A DNA stretch of 64,000 nt from Paracoccus laeviglucosivorans (lineage in GTDB: Bacteria > Pseudomonadota > Alphaproteobacteria > Rhodobacterales > Rhodobacteraceae): NCBI RefSeq assembly GCF_900182695.1, contig NZ_FXTK01000019.1, forward strand, positions 1 through 64,000, in the 5' to 3' direction. The notes under the pieces are model-generated. The model ran no database searches. It was not told the origin of the DNA and worked only from the letters and a program-made list of their open reading frames with translations. The position numbers and the translations under genes were made by a program. Positions 8,610-17,484 of the stretch are shown here, one piece after another. Each line of letters begins with the position of its first letter. The stretch's first letter is position 1.

Positions 8610-9145
8610 AGGCGCAACTCCTGCGGTTCGGGGATGTCTCCGGGGGTTTCGGCGTCGATGCAGACCCCTTGGAACGCCCCCAGCCGGGCCGAGAAATGGT
8701 CCCGCACGAACAGCGCCCGTCCGCAGCCGGGGCAGGTATAGGGGTCGGTCGTGACGCCTTCGGCAAGGGTCTTACAGTGGACGCATTGCATCCGCCGCGC
8801 CGCCGTGCCGCGATGTTCGGACTGGATCGCGCCCTTGGGCAGTCCTGCCGCCAGAAGCAGGGCCTGCGCCCGTGCGATCAGCCCCTGCGATCCCGCCAGC
8901 CAGACCTGCAAGCCCATGCGTGCCTGCGACAGCGCGCCGTCAAGCGCCGCAGGCAGCGTGTCGGGCGGGGCGGTTGCGCCGATGCGCAGGATGGTGGCCT
9001 TGCGGCCAAGTTCGGGGTTTTGGCCGATCAGCGCGTCGATGGCAGCCATGCCCGCATCATCGGCAATCATCAAGGCCGCCGAACAGGCGCGCGGTTCAAG
9101 CGGGGCATAGCGTGGGCTGCTGGCGATGGAGTGGGCAGAGGTCAT
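8606..9145 (-). CDS. dmmA: Dimethylamine monooxygenase subunit DmmA-like (C-terminal zinc ribbon)
   Basis: 179 aa. The N-terminal two thirds resembles a flavodoxin-reductase-like NAD domain (SAALMIADDAGMAAIDALIG; VWLAGSQGLIARAQALLLAAG). The C-terminus has a four-Cys zinc ribbon, CVHC then CPGC about 14 residues later, followed by FVRDHFSARLGAFQGV. This combination is the DmmA family, the accessory (gamma) subunit of dimethylamine monooxygenase. The start at 9145 was chosen because upstream codons in the frame belong to the dmmD 3' region. Its exact role in the complex is not apparent from sequence. Confidence 0.82.
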   Translation of the reverse strand: MTSAHSIASSPRYAPLEPRACSAALMIADDAGMAAIDALIGQNPELGRKATILRIGATAPPDTLPAALDGALSQARMGLQVWLAGSQGLIARAQALLLAAGLPKGAIQSEHRGTAARRMQCVHCKTLAEGVTTDPYTCPGCGRALFVRDHFSARLGAFQGVCIDAETPGDIPEPQELRL

Positions 9146-9173
9146 CAAGTGTCCTGGCGTGAATGCTAAGGAT

Positions 9174-9199
9174 CGGCGAGGGTCGTGCGACCCCCGCCG
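9174..9199 (-). other. Intercistronic GC-rich stem-loop between dmmD and dmmA
   Basis: CGGCG/CGCCG plus GGGTC/GACCC arms with one mismatch and a very short loop. It sits in the 62-bp gap after the dmmD stop. There is no U-tract, so it is more likely an mRNA processing or stabilising element than a terminator. Confidence 0.45.
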
Positions 9200-9207
9200 C
9201 GAAGGGA

Positions 9208-10347
9208 TCAGCCCTTGACCGTGCGGCGCTTCTTTTCGGGATCGTAAAAGGGCATCGCGCCGGTCGTGGCGGGAATTTCGCCATGCGTGGCGCAGTTCAC
9301 CATCAGCTTCGTGCCCTCGTTCGCGCAGTCCACGGGCAGCCGCGCGATGGCAAGGGTCCAGTCGTTCAGCGGCGAATGCATGGCTTGCGTCACGACGCCG
9401 ATCTGCTTGCCGTCCTGCAGCACGGGCGCGCCGTTGCCGGGAACCTTGTCGCCTTCCAGCTTCAGCCCCCAGATCTTGAAGCGTTCGCGGCCCTTCAGGC
9501 GGTAATGTTCCTCGGCGCCGCGAAAGCCCTGCTTGCCGGGGCTGACGGTGAAATCCAGCCCCAGTTCCCACAACGTGTCGCCGCCGGGCTGGTCGTCAAA
9601 GGGATACATCTCGGAATTGTCATAGGGGAAGAACAGCAGATAGCTTTCCGTCCGCAGCATATCCAGCGTGGTGAAGCGGCAAGGGATGATGCCCATTTCC
9701 GCCCCTTCCTCAAGGATGCGGTCCCAGATCATCGGCGCATCCTGCCCGCGCACGAACAGCTCATACCCCCGCTCACCGGTGTAGCCGGTGCGCGAGATCA
9801 TGATGGGCTTGCCGAAAAGCGAGGTCTGGACATGCGCGAAATAGGGCAGATCGCGGATGCCCGGCACGTGCTTGGCCAGAAAATCCACCGCCAGCGGACC
9901 TTGCAGCGACAGGTCGTGCAGGTTGTCGTCGAACCGCACCGACACGTCGCGGCCCGATGCTGCCATGGTCAATTGCTCGAACCCCTGACCCGAGCCGTGG
10001 ACGACCATGAAGGAGTTCGGCCCCATGCGATAGATCACGCAGTCGTCGATCAGCTTGCCGCCGTCATTCAGCATCGCCGCATAGACGGAGCGGCCCGGCA
10101 TCAGCTTTTCCATGTTCCGGGTCGTCGCGCGTTCGATGACGTGGCTGGCGGCAGCGCCGGTGACATGCACCTTTTTCAGCCCCGACACGTCCATCAGCCC
10201 GGCCTTGGTGCGGATCGCCATGTATTCGGCATCCGGGTCGCCCGACGCATAGGACCACGCAGTGCCCATGCCGCTCCAATCCTCAAGCTGGGATCCAAGC
10301 GCGCGATGGCGGTCGCCCAGGGTCGAGAAGCGCCAGGAATTCGTCAT
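9208..10347 (-). CDS. dmmD: Dimethylamine monooxygenase THF-dependent subunit (GcvT-like aminomethyltransferase fold)
   Basis: 379 aa GcvT-family protein. Landmarks are LMDVSGLKKVHVTG, LNDGGKLIDDCVIYRMG, RTGYTGERGYELFVRG, and MLRTESYLLFFPYD. In haem-dependent oxidative N-demethylase the delta subunit captures formaldehyde from the demethylation on tetrahydrofolate, giving methylene-THF. It heads the dmmDABC block, 64 bp after the permease gene. A bona fide glycine-cleavage T protein is unlikely because no gcvH or gcvP is nearby and the dmm subunits follow directly. Confidence 0.84.
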   Translation of the reverse strand: MTNSWRFSTLGDRHRALGSQLEDWSGMGTAWSYASGDPDAEYMAIRTKAGLMDVSGLKKVHVTGAAASHVIERATTRNMEKLMPGRSVYAAMLNDGGKLIDDCVIYRMGPNSFMVVHGSGQGFEQLTMAASGRDVSVRFDDNLHDLSLQGPLAVDFLAKHVPGIRDLPYFAHVQTSLFGKPIMISRTGYTGERGYELFVRGQDAPMIWDRILEEGAEMGIIPCRFTTLDMLRTESYLLFFPYDNSEMYPFDDQPGGDTLWELGLDFTVSPGKQGFRGAEEHYRLKGRERFKIWGLKLEGDKVPGNGAPVLQDGKQIGVVTQAMHSPLNDWTLAIARLPVDCANEGTKLMVNCATHGEIPATTGAMPFYDPEKKRRTVKG

Positions 10348-10377
10348 GTCTCATCTCCAGTGTTACAGAACATCATG

Positions 10378-10401
10378 GCGGGGCCGGTTGCGCGGCCCCG
10401 C
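10378..10401 (-). other. Intercistronic stem-loop between permease and dmmD
   Basis: GCGGGGCCG / CGGCCCCGC form a perfect 9-bp stem with a 6-nt loop, just after the permease stop and about 30 bp before dmmD. No U-tract follows on the coding strand. It resembles the other hairpins at operon junctions in this cluster. Confidence 0.5.
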
Positions 10402-10411
10402 GCGTTTCGGC

Positions 10412-12223
10412 CTAGCCCGGAAGCTGAAAGAACCAGTTGCTGAAAAGAACGACAGCCGCGCCCGCGATCAGCGTCAGATAGGGCAGAATGCCAGCGCGCC
10501 GCGGACCCAGATCGCCGTGATCGGTCAGGCCCAGATCCTCCATCGCTTCGCGTGGGAAATGGCCCTTGTCCTGATGGTAATGGCGATACCAGAACACTGG
10601 CAGGATCAGGCTGGCAAAGATCAGCCCCGACCACAGCGCCCCGGAATAGCCCCAGACCTTGGCCCCCGCGCCCAGAAACACGGCGTTGACGAAGGCAAGG
10701 CAGGTGTTGATGCCGATCAGCAGCGTCGGCGCCTTCCACGGACGCGCCAGATGCGGGCTGTCGATGCGGTGGATCCAGCCGGCATTCAGGTTCATGAAGT
10801 TGAACAGGATATAGCCCACGTTCGAAATCGCCAGAACGTAGAAATACCCCGTCGCATCCGAGGCCAGGGCCAGCAGGAACACGTTGAAGCCAAGATCGGT
10901 CCACATCGCGCGTGTCGGTGCGCCGTGTTCATTCACATGGCTCAGGTATCGTGGCAGCCAGCCATCGCGCGAGCCCTGATAAAGCGTGCGCGACGATCCG
11001 GCCATGGCGGTCATGATCGCCAGAAACAGCGCCATGATCATCAGGATGACAAGGATCTGGGTGATGACCGGTCCGCCATTCACCAGCCCGGCCAGCGCCG
11101 CGCCGACGCCTGTGCCGTCCACGATGCCCGGCGACAGCATCCCTTCGTGACCCAGCACCCCCTGAAAGGCAAAGGGGATCAGGAAGAAAAACACGATGCA
11201 AAGCAGTCCGGAAAAGAAGATGGCCTTGAAGGTGTCGGTGGCGGGATTGCGGAACTCGGCCGTGTAGCAGACGGCGGTTTCAAACCCGTATGTGGACCAT
11301 GCCGCGATATACATGGCCCCAAGGATCAGCGTCCAGCCGCCGATATCCCAAACCCCGTCCGACGCGGCATAGGCGGCCGTCGGCGGCACGATCCCGGTGA
11401 CGTTCATGCTGTCGATCGAGCCGTTCAGCAGCGGCACCAGCCCCACCAGCAGCAGCGGGATCAGCACGATGATCGCCATCAGCCTTTGCGATTTCGCGGT
11501 CGAGGAGATGCCGCGATGCTGGATCGCAAAGATCACCAGCATCAGCAGCACGCCGATCACGAAGGTCGCGTTGAAATGCAGCGTGCCAAGGCCGGGGATG
11601 GTCAGCGCCAGCGCTTCCCATGTGCGGAATGCGGGGGTCAGGGCGGCCACGGCATCGGTGCGCGCGACGGCCTGAATGGCCGCATCGGCGGCAGTGCCGG
11701 GATTGGCAGCGATATAGTCGATGACCGCCTGCGTCTGCGCGGTGTAACTGCCGATATTGGCCGCCACCCAATCCATCACGGGCTGGCTGGTCGCCAGCGG
11801 GATCGGAAACAGCGCGTTCAGGATATAGCCCGCAGCGATGGCGCAGCCCAAGGATAGCACGGGCGACCATGCAAACCAGTTGCACCACACCGACAAGGGC
11901 GCGATCAGCTTGGAATAGCGCAGCCATGCCGTGGCGCCATAGACCGAGGCGCCGCCCGACTTGTTGCCGAACATCCCCGCCATTTCGGCATAGGTGAAGC
12001 TTTGCAGAAAGCCCATGCACATCGACACCATCCAGACGACGAAGGCCGCCTTGCCTGCGACGCCCGCGATCCCCCCGATCGAGAACAGCACAAGCGGGGG
12101 CACCCCTGCGGCCACCCAGAACGCGCCGCGCCAGTCAAGGCTGCGATGCAAAGTGCCGGGGTTGGCAATGCCCTGATCCCCCAAACTTCCGGCCACCGCG
12201 CCGGATGTCATTCGATCCACCAT
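10412..12223 (-). CDS. APC-superfamily amino acid/amine permease in the TMA operon
   Basis: 603 aa inner-membrane transporter with about 12 hydrophobic segments. The N-terminal segment FSIGGIAGVAGKAAFVVWMV and the later RTLYQGSRDGWLPRYLSHVN are typical of APC permeases. A hydrophilic insert of about 75 residues (roughly 140-215, from NALFPIPLATSQPVMDW to LTIPGLGTLHF) separates two helices and is unusual for the family. The start at 12223 follows AGGGAAGAGG; the longer frame to 12421 runs into tdm. It is embedded between tdm and dmmD on the same strand, so it probably imports or exports a methylated amine. The substrate is unknown. Confidence 0.82.
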   Translation of the reverse strand: MVDRMTSGAVAGSLGDQGIANPGTLHRSLDWRGAFWVAAGVPPLVLFSIGGIAGVAGKAAFVVWMVSMCMGFLQSFTYAEMAGMFGNKSGGASVYGATAWLRYSKLIAPLSVWCNWFAWSPVLSLGCAIAAGYILNALFPIPLATSQPVMDWVAANIGSYTAQTQAVIDYIAANPGTAADAAIQAVARTDAVAALTPAFRTWEALALTIPGLGTLHFNATFVIGVLLMLVIFAIQHRGISSTAKSQRLMAIIVLIPLLLVGLVPLLNGSIDSMNVTGIVPPTAAYAASDGVWDIGGWTLILGAMYIAAWSTYGFETAVCYTAEFRNPATDTFKAIFFSGLLCIVFFFLIPFAFQGVLGHEGMLSPGIVDGTGVGAALAGLVNGGPVITQILVILMIMALFLAIMTAMAGSSRTLYQGSRDGWLPRYLSHVNEHGAPTRAMWTDLGFNVFLLALASDATGYFYVLAISNVGYILFNFMNLNAGWIHRIDSPHLARPWKAPTLLIGINTCLAFVNAVFLGAGAKVWGYSGALWSGLIFASLILPVFWYRHYHQDKGHFPREAMEDLGLTDHGDLGPRRAGILPYLTLIAGAAVVLFSNWFFQLPG

Positions 12224-12302
12224 TTTCCTCTTCCCTGTTGGACCAGATGCACCCTGCGGTCTTCTTGCGGCCGTCTTGGGCGCGGCTGGTGTGATATGCG
12301 GC

Positions 12303-14654
12303 TCAGGACCGCGGTCTTTCCTTTCCGGGGTCGTAATGCGGGAACGGCGTGATGCGGGCGGGCAGACGTTTTTGCTGGCCGTCAAGCTTGCCGATTTCGA
12401 TGTCCGTGCCTTCGGTCGCATGGGTCACGTCGACGCGCGCCAGCGCGATCTGACGGTCCATCAGCGGCGACCACATGGCCGAGGTAACCTCTCCCACCTG
12501 CGCGCGCCCGATATGCAGGCAATCGCCGTGATGGACGGGGACGCGGCTGTCGATTTCCAGCCCGATAAGGCGGAAACGCGGGCTTTCCTTGCGCCGGATC
12601 AGCGCCTCGCGCCCGATGAAGTCGTCGGGCTTGGTTTTCAGCGGCACGGTAAAGCCCACGCCCGCCTCGAACGGGTCGGTCTGGTCGGTGAATTCGTGAT
12701 CGGCAAAGACCAGACCGGATTCGATGCGCAAAAGGTCCAGCGCGGCCAGACCCATCGGCTTCAGCCCCAGAGGTTCGCCCGCTGCGCGGATCGCGTCGAA
12801 GACCGCCGCGCCATCCTTGGGGTGGCAAAAGATTTCATAGCCCAGCTCGCCCGTATACCCGGTGCGCGACAGGACGACCGGCGCGCCTTCGGGACCACCG
12901 ATGCGCCCCACGGCGAAACGGAACCAGCCCAGTTCGCGGACCGTCGGCTGCGTCGGTGCGGTCCAGACCACTTCGGCCATCAGGTCGCGCGATTTCGGCC
13001 CCTGCACCGCCAGATTGTGCAGCTGATCGGTCGAGCCGCGCACCATCGCGTTCAGCCCCAGCGCAGCGGCCTGTTCGCGCAGCCATTCGCCGCCATAATC
13101 GCTGCCGCCGATCCAGCGGAAGCGGTCATAGCTCATGCGGAACAGCGTGCCATCGTCGATCATGCCGCCATGCGGATAGCACATCGACGAATAGACCACC
13201 TGACCATCGCCCAGCTTTTTCACGTCGCGGGTCAGCACCCATTGCAGCAGCGCTTCGGCATCCGGTCCGGTCACCTCGAACTTGCGCAGGGCGGACAGGT
13301 CCATGACCGTTACGCCACTGCGGCAGGCGCGGTATTCCTCCTCGGGCGAAGAGCAGGGAAAGCTGTTCGGCAGCCAGAAGCCTTTGTATTCGGTGAAATC
13401 GCGGGTCAGCGCGGCAAAGCGGTCGTGAAAGGCGGTCTGGCGGGTCATGATCGGCTCTGCATCCGGCATGGGGCGCCATGCGGTGGCGCGCTGGAATGTT
13501 TCGGTGGCGGCATAGCTGCGCACATGGATGTCGGTCAGGTTCCAGCCATTGGCCGGGCTGGTATCGTCCGGGCAGGCCGAGGAGACGCAGACAATATCGG
13601 TCAGCGCCCGCATCAGGACGTAATCGCCGGGGCGTGACCACGGCTCATCCGTCAGCAGCGCACCCTGAGCGTCGATCCATGTGTTGAAAAAGAAATTCGC
13701 CGCCATCCAGCCCTTGCGCGGGCTGACCCCGTAAGGTGACAGCGCGGCGTTGAAATTGTCCGAGCAGTTTGCATGGCCCGGATAGCCGATATCGTCGTAA
13801 TATTTCGCGGCACAGGCCATGGCGAAGGCGTCATGGCGGCCGCAGGTGTCCTGAACCACCTCGACCAGCGGCGTCATGTCCTGATCGAAATATTTCGAAT
13901 AAAGTCCGGGCATTGCGTAGCTGTGGCCAAGGATCGTGCGGGTCGTGGTCACGTCCAGCGGGTTCTGGATACCGCGATCCAGCTTGCGCGCGTCGAAGCA
14001 CTGGAAATCGGTGCATTGCCGACCGTCCACGTCCAGAATCTGGATATATTCCCCGGCGCGGATCAGATAGCTTTCCGCGGTCGCGGATTTCACCCGCAGG
14101 TCAAGGATCGGGTCGGCCAGCGGGTCAGGCAGGTCGAACGCGGCCTTGGCTTGAGCCGAGGCCCGGTCGATATGCAGCACAAGGGGCGATGCAGTGTCAT
14201 GCGCATCCGGCGACATCGGCGCTGCAGGTGCGGCCACGATCAACCAGCCCGCGCCGCAGGCCGTAAACTCGGCCCGGTCGCCTGCGGGGCTTGCCGCGCC
14301 AAATAGCGTGATGGCACAGCGACCGGACAGGTCAATTCCGCGCGCTGCGATGCTGCGGGCAAGCCGGGCCAGACTGACATCGCCACGGGTCAGGGCATTG
14401 CGCAGCCCATGCGGTTCGTCCGTCGCGGGAATGCCTAGCAGATCCGCGTCGGCGCGGCCCTGCGGATCGGCTGCGACCAGTTCGGCGCGTTGTCCGCCTT
14501 CGGCATTGGTGATCTTGATCCGGTCGCCCGCGGCCACGGCCAGCATCAGCGCGCCACCACCGGGCACGGTCAGCCGCTGGGGCGCGGCATTGGCCCGCCG
14601 CATACCGCTGGGTTGCGGCGGGCCGGGGCGAAACTGGCGGGGTTGGCTGGTCAT
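12303..14654 (-). CDS. tdm: Trimethylamine N-oxide demethylase Tdm (DUF1989 + GcvT domains)
   Basis: 783 aa. Converts TMAO to dimethylamine and formaldehyde, with the formaldehyde conjugated to THF. The DUF1989 domain (about residues 180-360) carries the metal-binding region DVDGRQCTDFQCFDARK, VEVVQDTCGRHDAF and GHANCSDNFN. The C-terminal GcvT-like domain (about 410-780) contains VMDLSALRKFEVTGPDAEALL and RTGYTGELGYEIF. The two-domain layout and length match known Tdm. It follows tmm by 54 bp across a terminator-like hairpin and precedes the permease by 79 bp. The first about 130 residues are less conserved. Confidence 0.92.
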   Translation of the reverse strand: MTSQPRQFRPGPPQPSGMRRANAAPQRLTVPGGGALMLAVAAGDRIKITNAEGGQRAELVAADPQGRADADLLGIPATDEPHGLRNALTRGDVSLARLARSIAARGIDLSGRCAITLFGAASPAGDRAEFTACGAGWLIVAAPAAPMSPDAHDTASPLVLHIDRASAQAKAAFDLPDPLADPILDLRVKSATAESYLIRAGEYIQILDVDGRQCTDFQCFDARKLDRGIQNPLDVTTTRTILGHSYAMPGLYSKYFDQDMTPLVEVVQDTCGRHDAFAMACAAKYYDDIGYPGHANCSDNFNAALSPYGVSPRKGWMAANFFFNTWIDAQGALLTDEPWSRPGDYVLMRALTDIVCVSSACPDDTSPANGWNLTDIHVRSYAATETFQRATAWRPMPDAEPIMTRQTAFHDRFAALTRDFTEYKGFWLPNSFPCSSPEEEYRACRSGVTVMDLSALRKFEVTGPDAEALLQWVLTRDVKKLGDGQVVYSSMCYPHGGMIDDGTLFRMSYDRFRWIGGSDYGGEWLREQAAALGLNAMVRGSTDQLHNLAVQGPKSRDLMAEVVWTAPTQPTVRELGWFRFAVGRIGGPEGAPVVLSRTGYTGELGYEIFCHPKDGAAVFDAIRAAGEPLGLKPMGLAALDLLRIESGLVFADHEFTDQTDPFEAGVGFTVPLKTKPDDFIGREALIRRKESPRFRLIGLEIDSRVPVHHGDCLHIGRAQVGEVTSAMWSPLMDRQIALARVDVTHATEGTDIEIGKLDGQQKRLPARITPFPHYDPGKERPRS

Positions 14655-14674
14655 GCGACCCTCATGGTAAAAAG

Positions 14675-14701
14675 GGCGGGGCAGGTGTCGGCTGCCCCGC
14701 C
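14675..14701 (-). terminator. Terminator/attenuator-like hairpin between tmm and tdm
   Basis: On the minus strand GGCGGGGCAG and CTGCCCCGCC form a perfect 10-bp stem with a 7-nt loop, followed at once by CTTTTTACC (14668-14674). It lies 7 bp after the tmm stop and 20 bp before the tdm ATG. This is a textbook intrinsic terminator shape inside what otherwise looks like one operon, so partial read-through (attenuation) is likely. Confidence 0.75.
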
Positions 14702-14708
14702 AGGGGGA

Positions 14709-16052
14709 TCAGTTGCGCAGATAGGCTTCCATGCTGTCGTCCAGCGCGTCCTTCCACGGCGTATGATGTTGGGGCGCCATGGTCCCGGTGATCACCGAGC
14801 GATAGGAGTTGTTGCGGAAACCCATGATGTTTTCGGCCTTGTGGTTCTTCCATTCGACAAATGCGTCGCAGGCGCCGTCCACATCGAAATCGGGGTAATC
14901 CGTCAGCGCGATCAGTTCCTTGACGTAATCGCCCTGATAATGGATCGCATATTTATTGTCGGTCCCGGCATCTTCGCGCGCCTCGCGTTCGGCCACATCG
15001 GCCATCAGCGCCTGCTTGTCATCGGGCACGGCGATGCGGCCCATGATGACGTCGCGGGCATACCATGCCTGCGCGTCGAACATGTTGAAGGTGAACCACT
15101 GGTCCTGCATCCCAAGGTAAAGCAGCTTGGGATTGTGGACATAGACCACGCCCATATACAGGTCCGCCGCCGCCAGCCGGTTTCTGGTCTTCAACCGCAG
15201 ATCATCGGGCAGGAACGGGAAGTAATGCTTGTATCCAGTGCACAGGATGATCGCATCGACGCGCTTGCTGGTCCCGTCCGCGAAAAAGGCGGTGTCCTCG
15301 CTGACACGCTGCAGGATCGGCACCTCGCGCCAGTTGTCGGGCCAGTCAAAGCCCATGGGCGCGGTGCGATAGCTGACCGTCACCGATTTGCAGCCGTATT
15401 TCCAGCATTGCGAGCCGATATCCTCGGCCGAATACGAGGTGCCGACGATCAGGATGTCCTTGTCCTTGAATTCGCAGGCATCGCGAAAGTCATGGGCGTG
15501 CACGATACGGCCATTGAACCGCTCGAACCCCGGAAACTCGGGCACGTTCGGGGTCGAGAAATGCCCCGACGCGACGACGACCCAGTCGAACACTTCCGAA
15601 TACATGCGATCGGTGGCCTGATCGTGGACCGTGACGGTGAACTTGTCGCTGTCCGCGTCATAGGTCACGTTCCGCACCACAGTCGAAAAGCGGATCCAGT
15701 CGCGCACACCCGCCTTTTTCACCCGCCCCTGAATATAGTCGAACATCACGGCGCGGGGCGGGTATGACGCGATCTGCTTGCCGAAATGCTCTTCAAAGGA
15801 ATAATCGGCGAATTCCAGCCCCTCTTTCGGGCCGTTCGACCACAGGTAGCGATACATCGAGCCGTGCACCGGCTCTCCATGTTCGTCGACACCCGTGCGC
15901 CATGTGTAATTCCACAAGCCACCCCAGTTCGACTGCTTTTCGAAGCAGACCACCTTGGGGATGTTGATGCCCTTGGCCGCGTCGGACTGGAAAGCGCGTA
16001 GCTGAGCAAGCCCAGAAGGCCCGGCGCCGATCACGGCGACACGCTGCGTCAT
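14709..16052 (-). CDS. tmm: Trimethylamine monooxygenase (bacterial FMO)
   Basis: 447 aa NADPH-dependent flavin monooxygenase oxidising TMA to TMAO. The FAD motif is [17 protein letters not shown] near residue 5, the FMO fingerprint [11 protein letters not shown] fits FxGxxxHxxxF, and the NADPH motif is [13 protein letters not shown]. The bacterial Tmm stretches [19 protein letters not shown] and [18 protein letters not shown] are clear. The start at 16052 is preceded by AGGGAGA at a good distance. It is the first gene of the leftward tmm-tdm-permease-dmm run and is divergent from a binding-protein-like gene. Confidence 0.94.
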   Translation of the reverse strand: MTQRVAVIGAGPSGLAQLRAFQSDAAKGINIPKVVCFEKQSNWGGLWNYTWRTGVDEHGEPVHGSMYRYLWSNGPKEGLEFADYSFEEHFGKQIASYPPRAVMFDYIQGRVKKAGVRDWIRFSTVVRNVTYDADSDKFTVTVHDQATDRMYSEVFDWVVVASGHFSTPNVPEFPGFERFNGRIVHAHDFRDACEFKDKDILIVGTSYSAEDIGSQCWKYGCKSVTVSYRTAPMGFDWPDNWREVPILQRVSEDTAFFADGTSKRVDAIILCTGYKHYFPFLPDDLRLKTRNRLAAADLYMGVVYVHNPKLLYLGMQDQWFTFNMFDAQAWYARDVIMGRIAVPDDKQALMADVAEREAREDAGTDNKYAIHYQGDYVKELIALTDYPDFDVDGACDAFVEWKNHKAENIMGFRNNSYRSVITGTMAPQHHTPWKDALDDSMEAYLRN

Positions 16053-16099
16053 CTTAGTCTCCCTGCTTTGGTTTGGACCAGTTTATGATCACGTATTAT

Positions 16100-16115
16100 T
16101 TGGCATGAACCAATT
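16100..16115. promoter_or_regulatory. Candidate operator in the tmm divergent promoter
   Basis: TTGG-N6-CCAA at 16100-16113, extended to GAACCAATT (16107-16115). The same 9-mer GAACCAATT recurs at 18249-18257, just upstream of the GntR regulator gene. A shared half-site at tmm and at the regulator's own promoter would fit GntR control and autoregulation. Pattern only. Confidence 0.4.
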
Positions 16116-16221
16116 ACCCGCTCATATTCCTTGCAGGTCAAGAATTTTTCTTCGCATGAAGGGTGATCTTTTTGACTTCCGGCGGGGATCGGCCAGAATC
16201 CGATCATTAAGGGGGCAGGAA

Positions 16222-17484
16222 ATGACCGCATCGCTTGCACAACGACTGGCCGTGACCGGCGCCTTGCCCCGCCATCTGCGTGCCGATGCAGGCGCGGTGC
16301 GAATCGGATTTCTTGCGCCGCTTAGCGGTCCGTCTGCGCCTTGGGGCCGTCCGGGGCTGGACGGCTGCATGATCTGGGCCGATTGGGTGAACGGTCAGGG
16401 CGGGCTGATCGTCGGCAATCGCCGCCAGCCGGTCGAGATCGTGGCCCGCGACGCCGCCCTTTCCCCCGAGGAGACGGTGCTTGCCGGGCGCGAGTTGGTC
16501 GAGCGTTCGGGCGTGCGTATCCTGCTTGCGCTGGGTGGCGACAGCCTTAGCCCTGTGCTGCCCTGGCTCATGGCGCGGGGGGTGCTGACCTCGACCCTGC
16601 TGCCATTCGATCTGTCGCCGCGCACGCCCAGCCTGATCGCACCCGCCGAGATACATCCGATCTTTGTCGTGACGGGGGTGGCATGGCTGGCGCGCAACCG
16701 TCCCGATCTGAAGCGTGTGGCGCTGTGCAGTCAGGAAGACCTGATGGGCCTGCCTTCGCTTGCCACATATCGCGCGGCCTTCGCGGCCGAGGGGATCGAG
16801 GTCGTCAGTCAGATCCGCTACGATCCCGATGCCCGCGACGCGCAGGCGATGGTCGATGCAATGCTGGCCCATGATCCGCAGGCGCTATGCTGGTGTTCGT
16901 CCGAGCCGCATATGATCCATGCCCTGACCGAAGCCGCGTATCACGCGGGTTTCGACGGTCCGATCCTAAGCTGCACGGGCGATAACTACCGGCGGCTGGT
17001 GGCGCGGACCTCGGTGGAATTCATGCGGAATTTCATCTTTCACTTCCCGGATTTCGATGATCCCTTGCTGGCGGGGCGGACGTTCTTTTTTCGCCAGCCC
17101 TCGGCGTTTCATGCCAGCTATGGCGACCGATTTCCCGGCCATTGGTCGGCGGTCAGCTGGGAATATCCGGCGATTCTGGATCTTTGGCAGGCGGCTGTCG
17201 AAATCGCGGGCACGACCGATCCCATGGCGGTTCTGGCCGCGATCAAGCGTGGCGGTCAGATGATGCAGGTCTTCGGCCCGGCCCGCTGGCATGGCGAGGC
17301 GCTGTTTGGCATCGACAATGCGCTGATCGGAAGCTGGCCGGTGGTGCAGGTGCAGGACGGCGTCGCGCGGATCGTCGAGTTCGGCTCAGTCCTTGGCTGG
17401 CTGGCCCAGCACGAGGCGCTGCTGCTGCAAGAACTGGGTGCGCTGGGGCTGCTATGGCACCAGCGCGTCAGTCCTCTTGCATGA
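16222..17484 (+). CDS. Periplasmic-binding-protein-fold protein without signal peptide (AmiC/LivK-like sensor?)
   Basis: 420 aa, type I periplasmic binding fold as in branched-chain amino acid or amide binding proteins: RIGFLAPLSGPSAPWGRPGLDG, WVNGQGGLIVGNRRQPVEIV, GPILSCTGDNYRRL. The ATG at 16222 follows GGGGGCAGGA. Neither this start nor the upstream extension to 16105 gives a hydrophobic signal sequence; the N-terminus is MTASLAQRLAVTGALPRHLR. No permease or ATPase genes of the Liv type are near. It resembles cytosolic ligand sensors such as AmiC. It is divergent from tmm and overlaps the gntR 3' end by 17 bp. The methylated-amine-sensing role is inference. Confidence 0.75.
   Translation: MTASLAQRLAVTGALPRHLRADAGAVRIGFLAPLSGPSAPWGRPGLDGCMIWADWVNGQGGLIVGNRRQPVEIVARDAALSPEETVLAGRELVERSGVRILLALGGDSLSPVLPWLMARGVLTSTLLPFDLSPRTPSLIAPAEIHPIFVVTGVAWLARNRPDLKRVALCSQEDLMGLPSLATYRAAFAAEGIEVVSQIRYDPDARDAQAMVDAMLAHDPQALCWCSSEPHMIHALTEAAYHAGFDGPILSCTGDNYRRLVARTSVEFMRNFIFHFPDFDDPLLAGRTFFFRQPSAFHASYGDRFPGHWSAVSWEYPAILDLWQAAVEIAGTTDPMAVLAAIKRGGQMMQVFGPARWHGEALFGIDNALIGSWPVVQVQDGVARIVEFGSVLGWLAQHEALLLQELGALGLLWHQRVSPLA

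Noticed and set aside
9208..10347. Glycine cleavage T protein
   Set aside because: GcvT fold is present, but no gcvH/gcvP is nearby and the next three genes are dimethylamine monooxygenase subunits.
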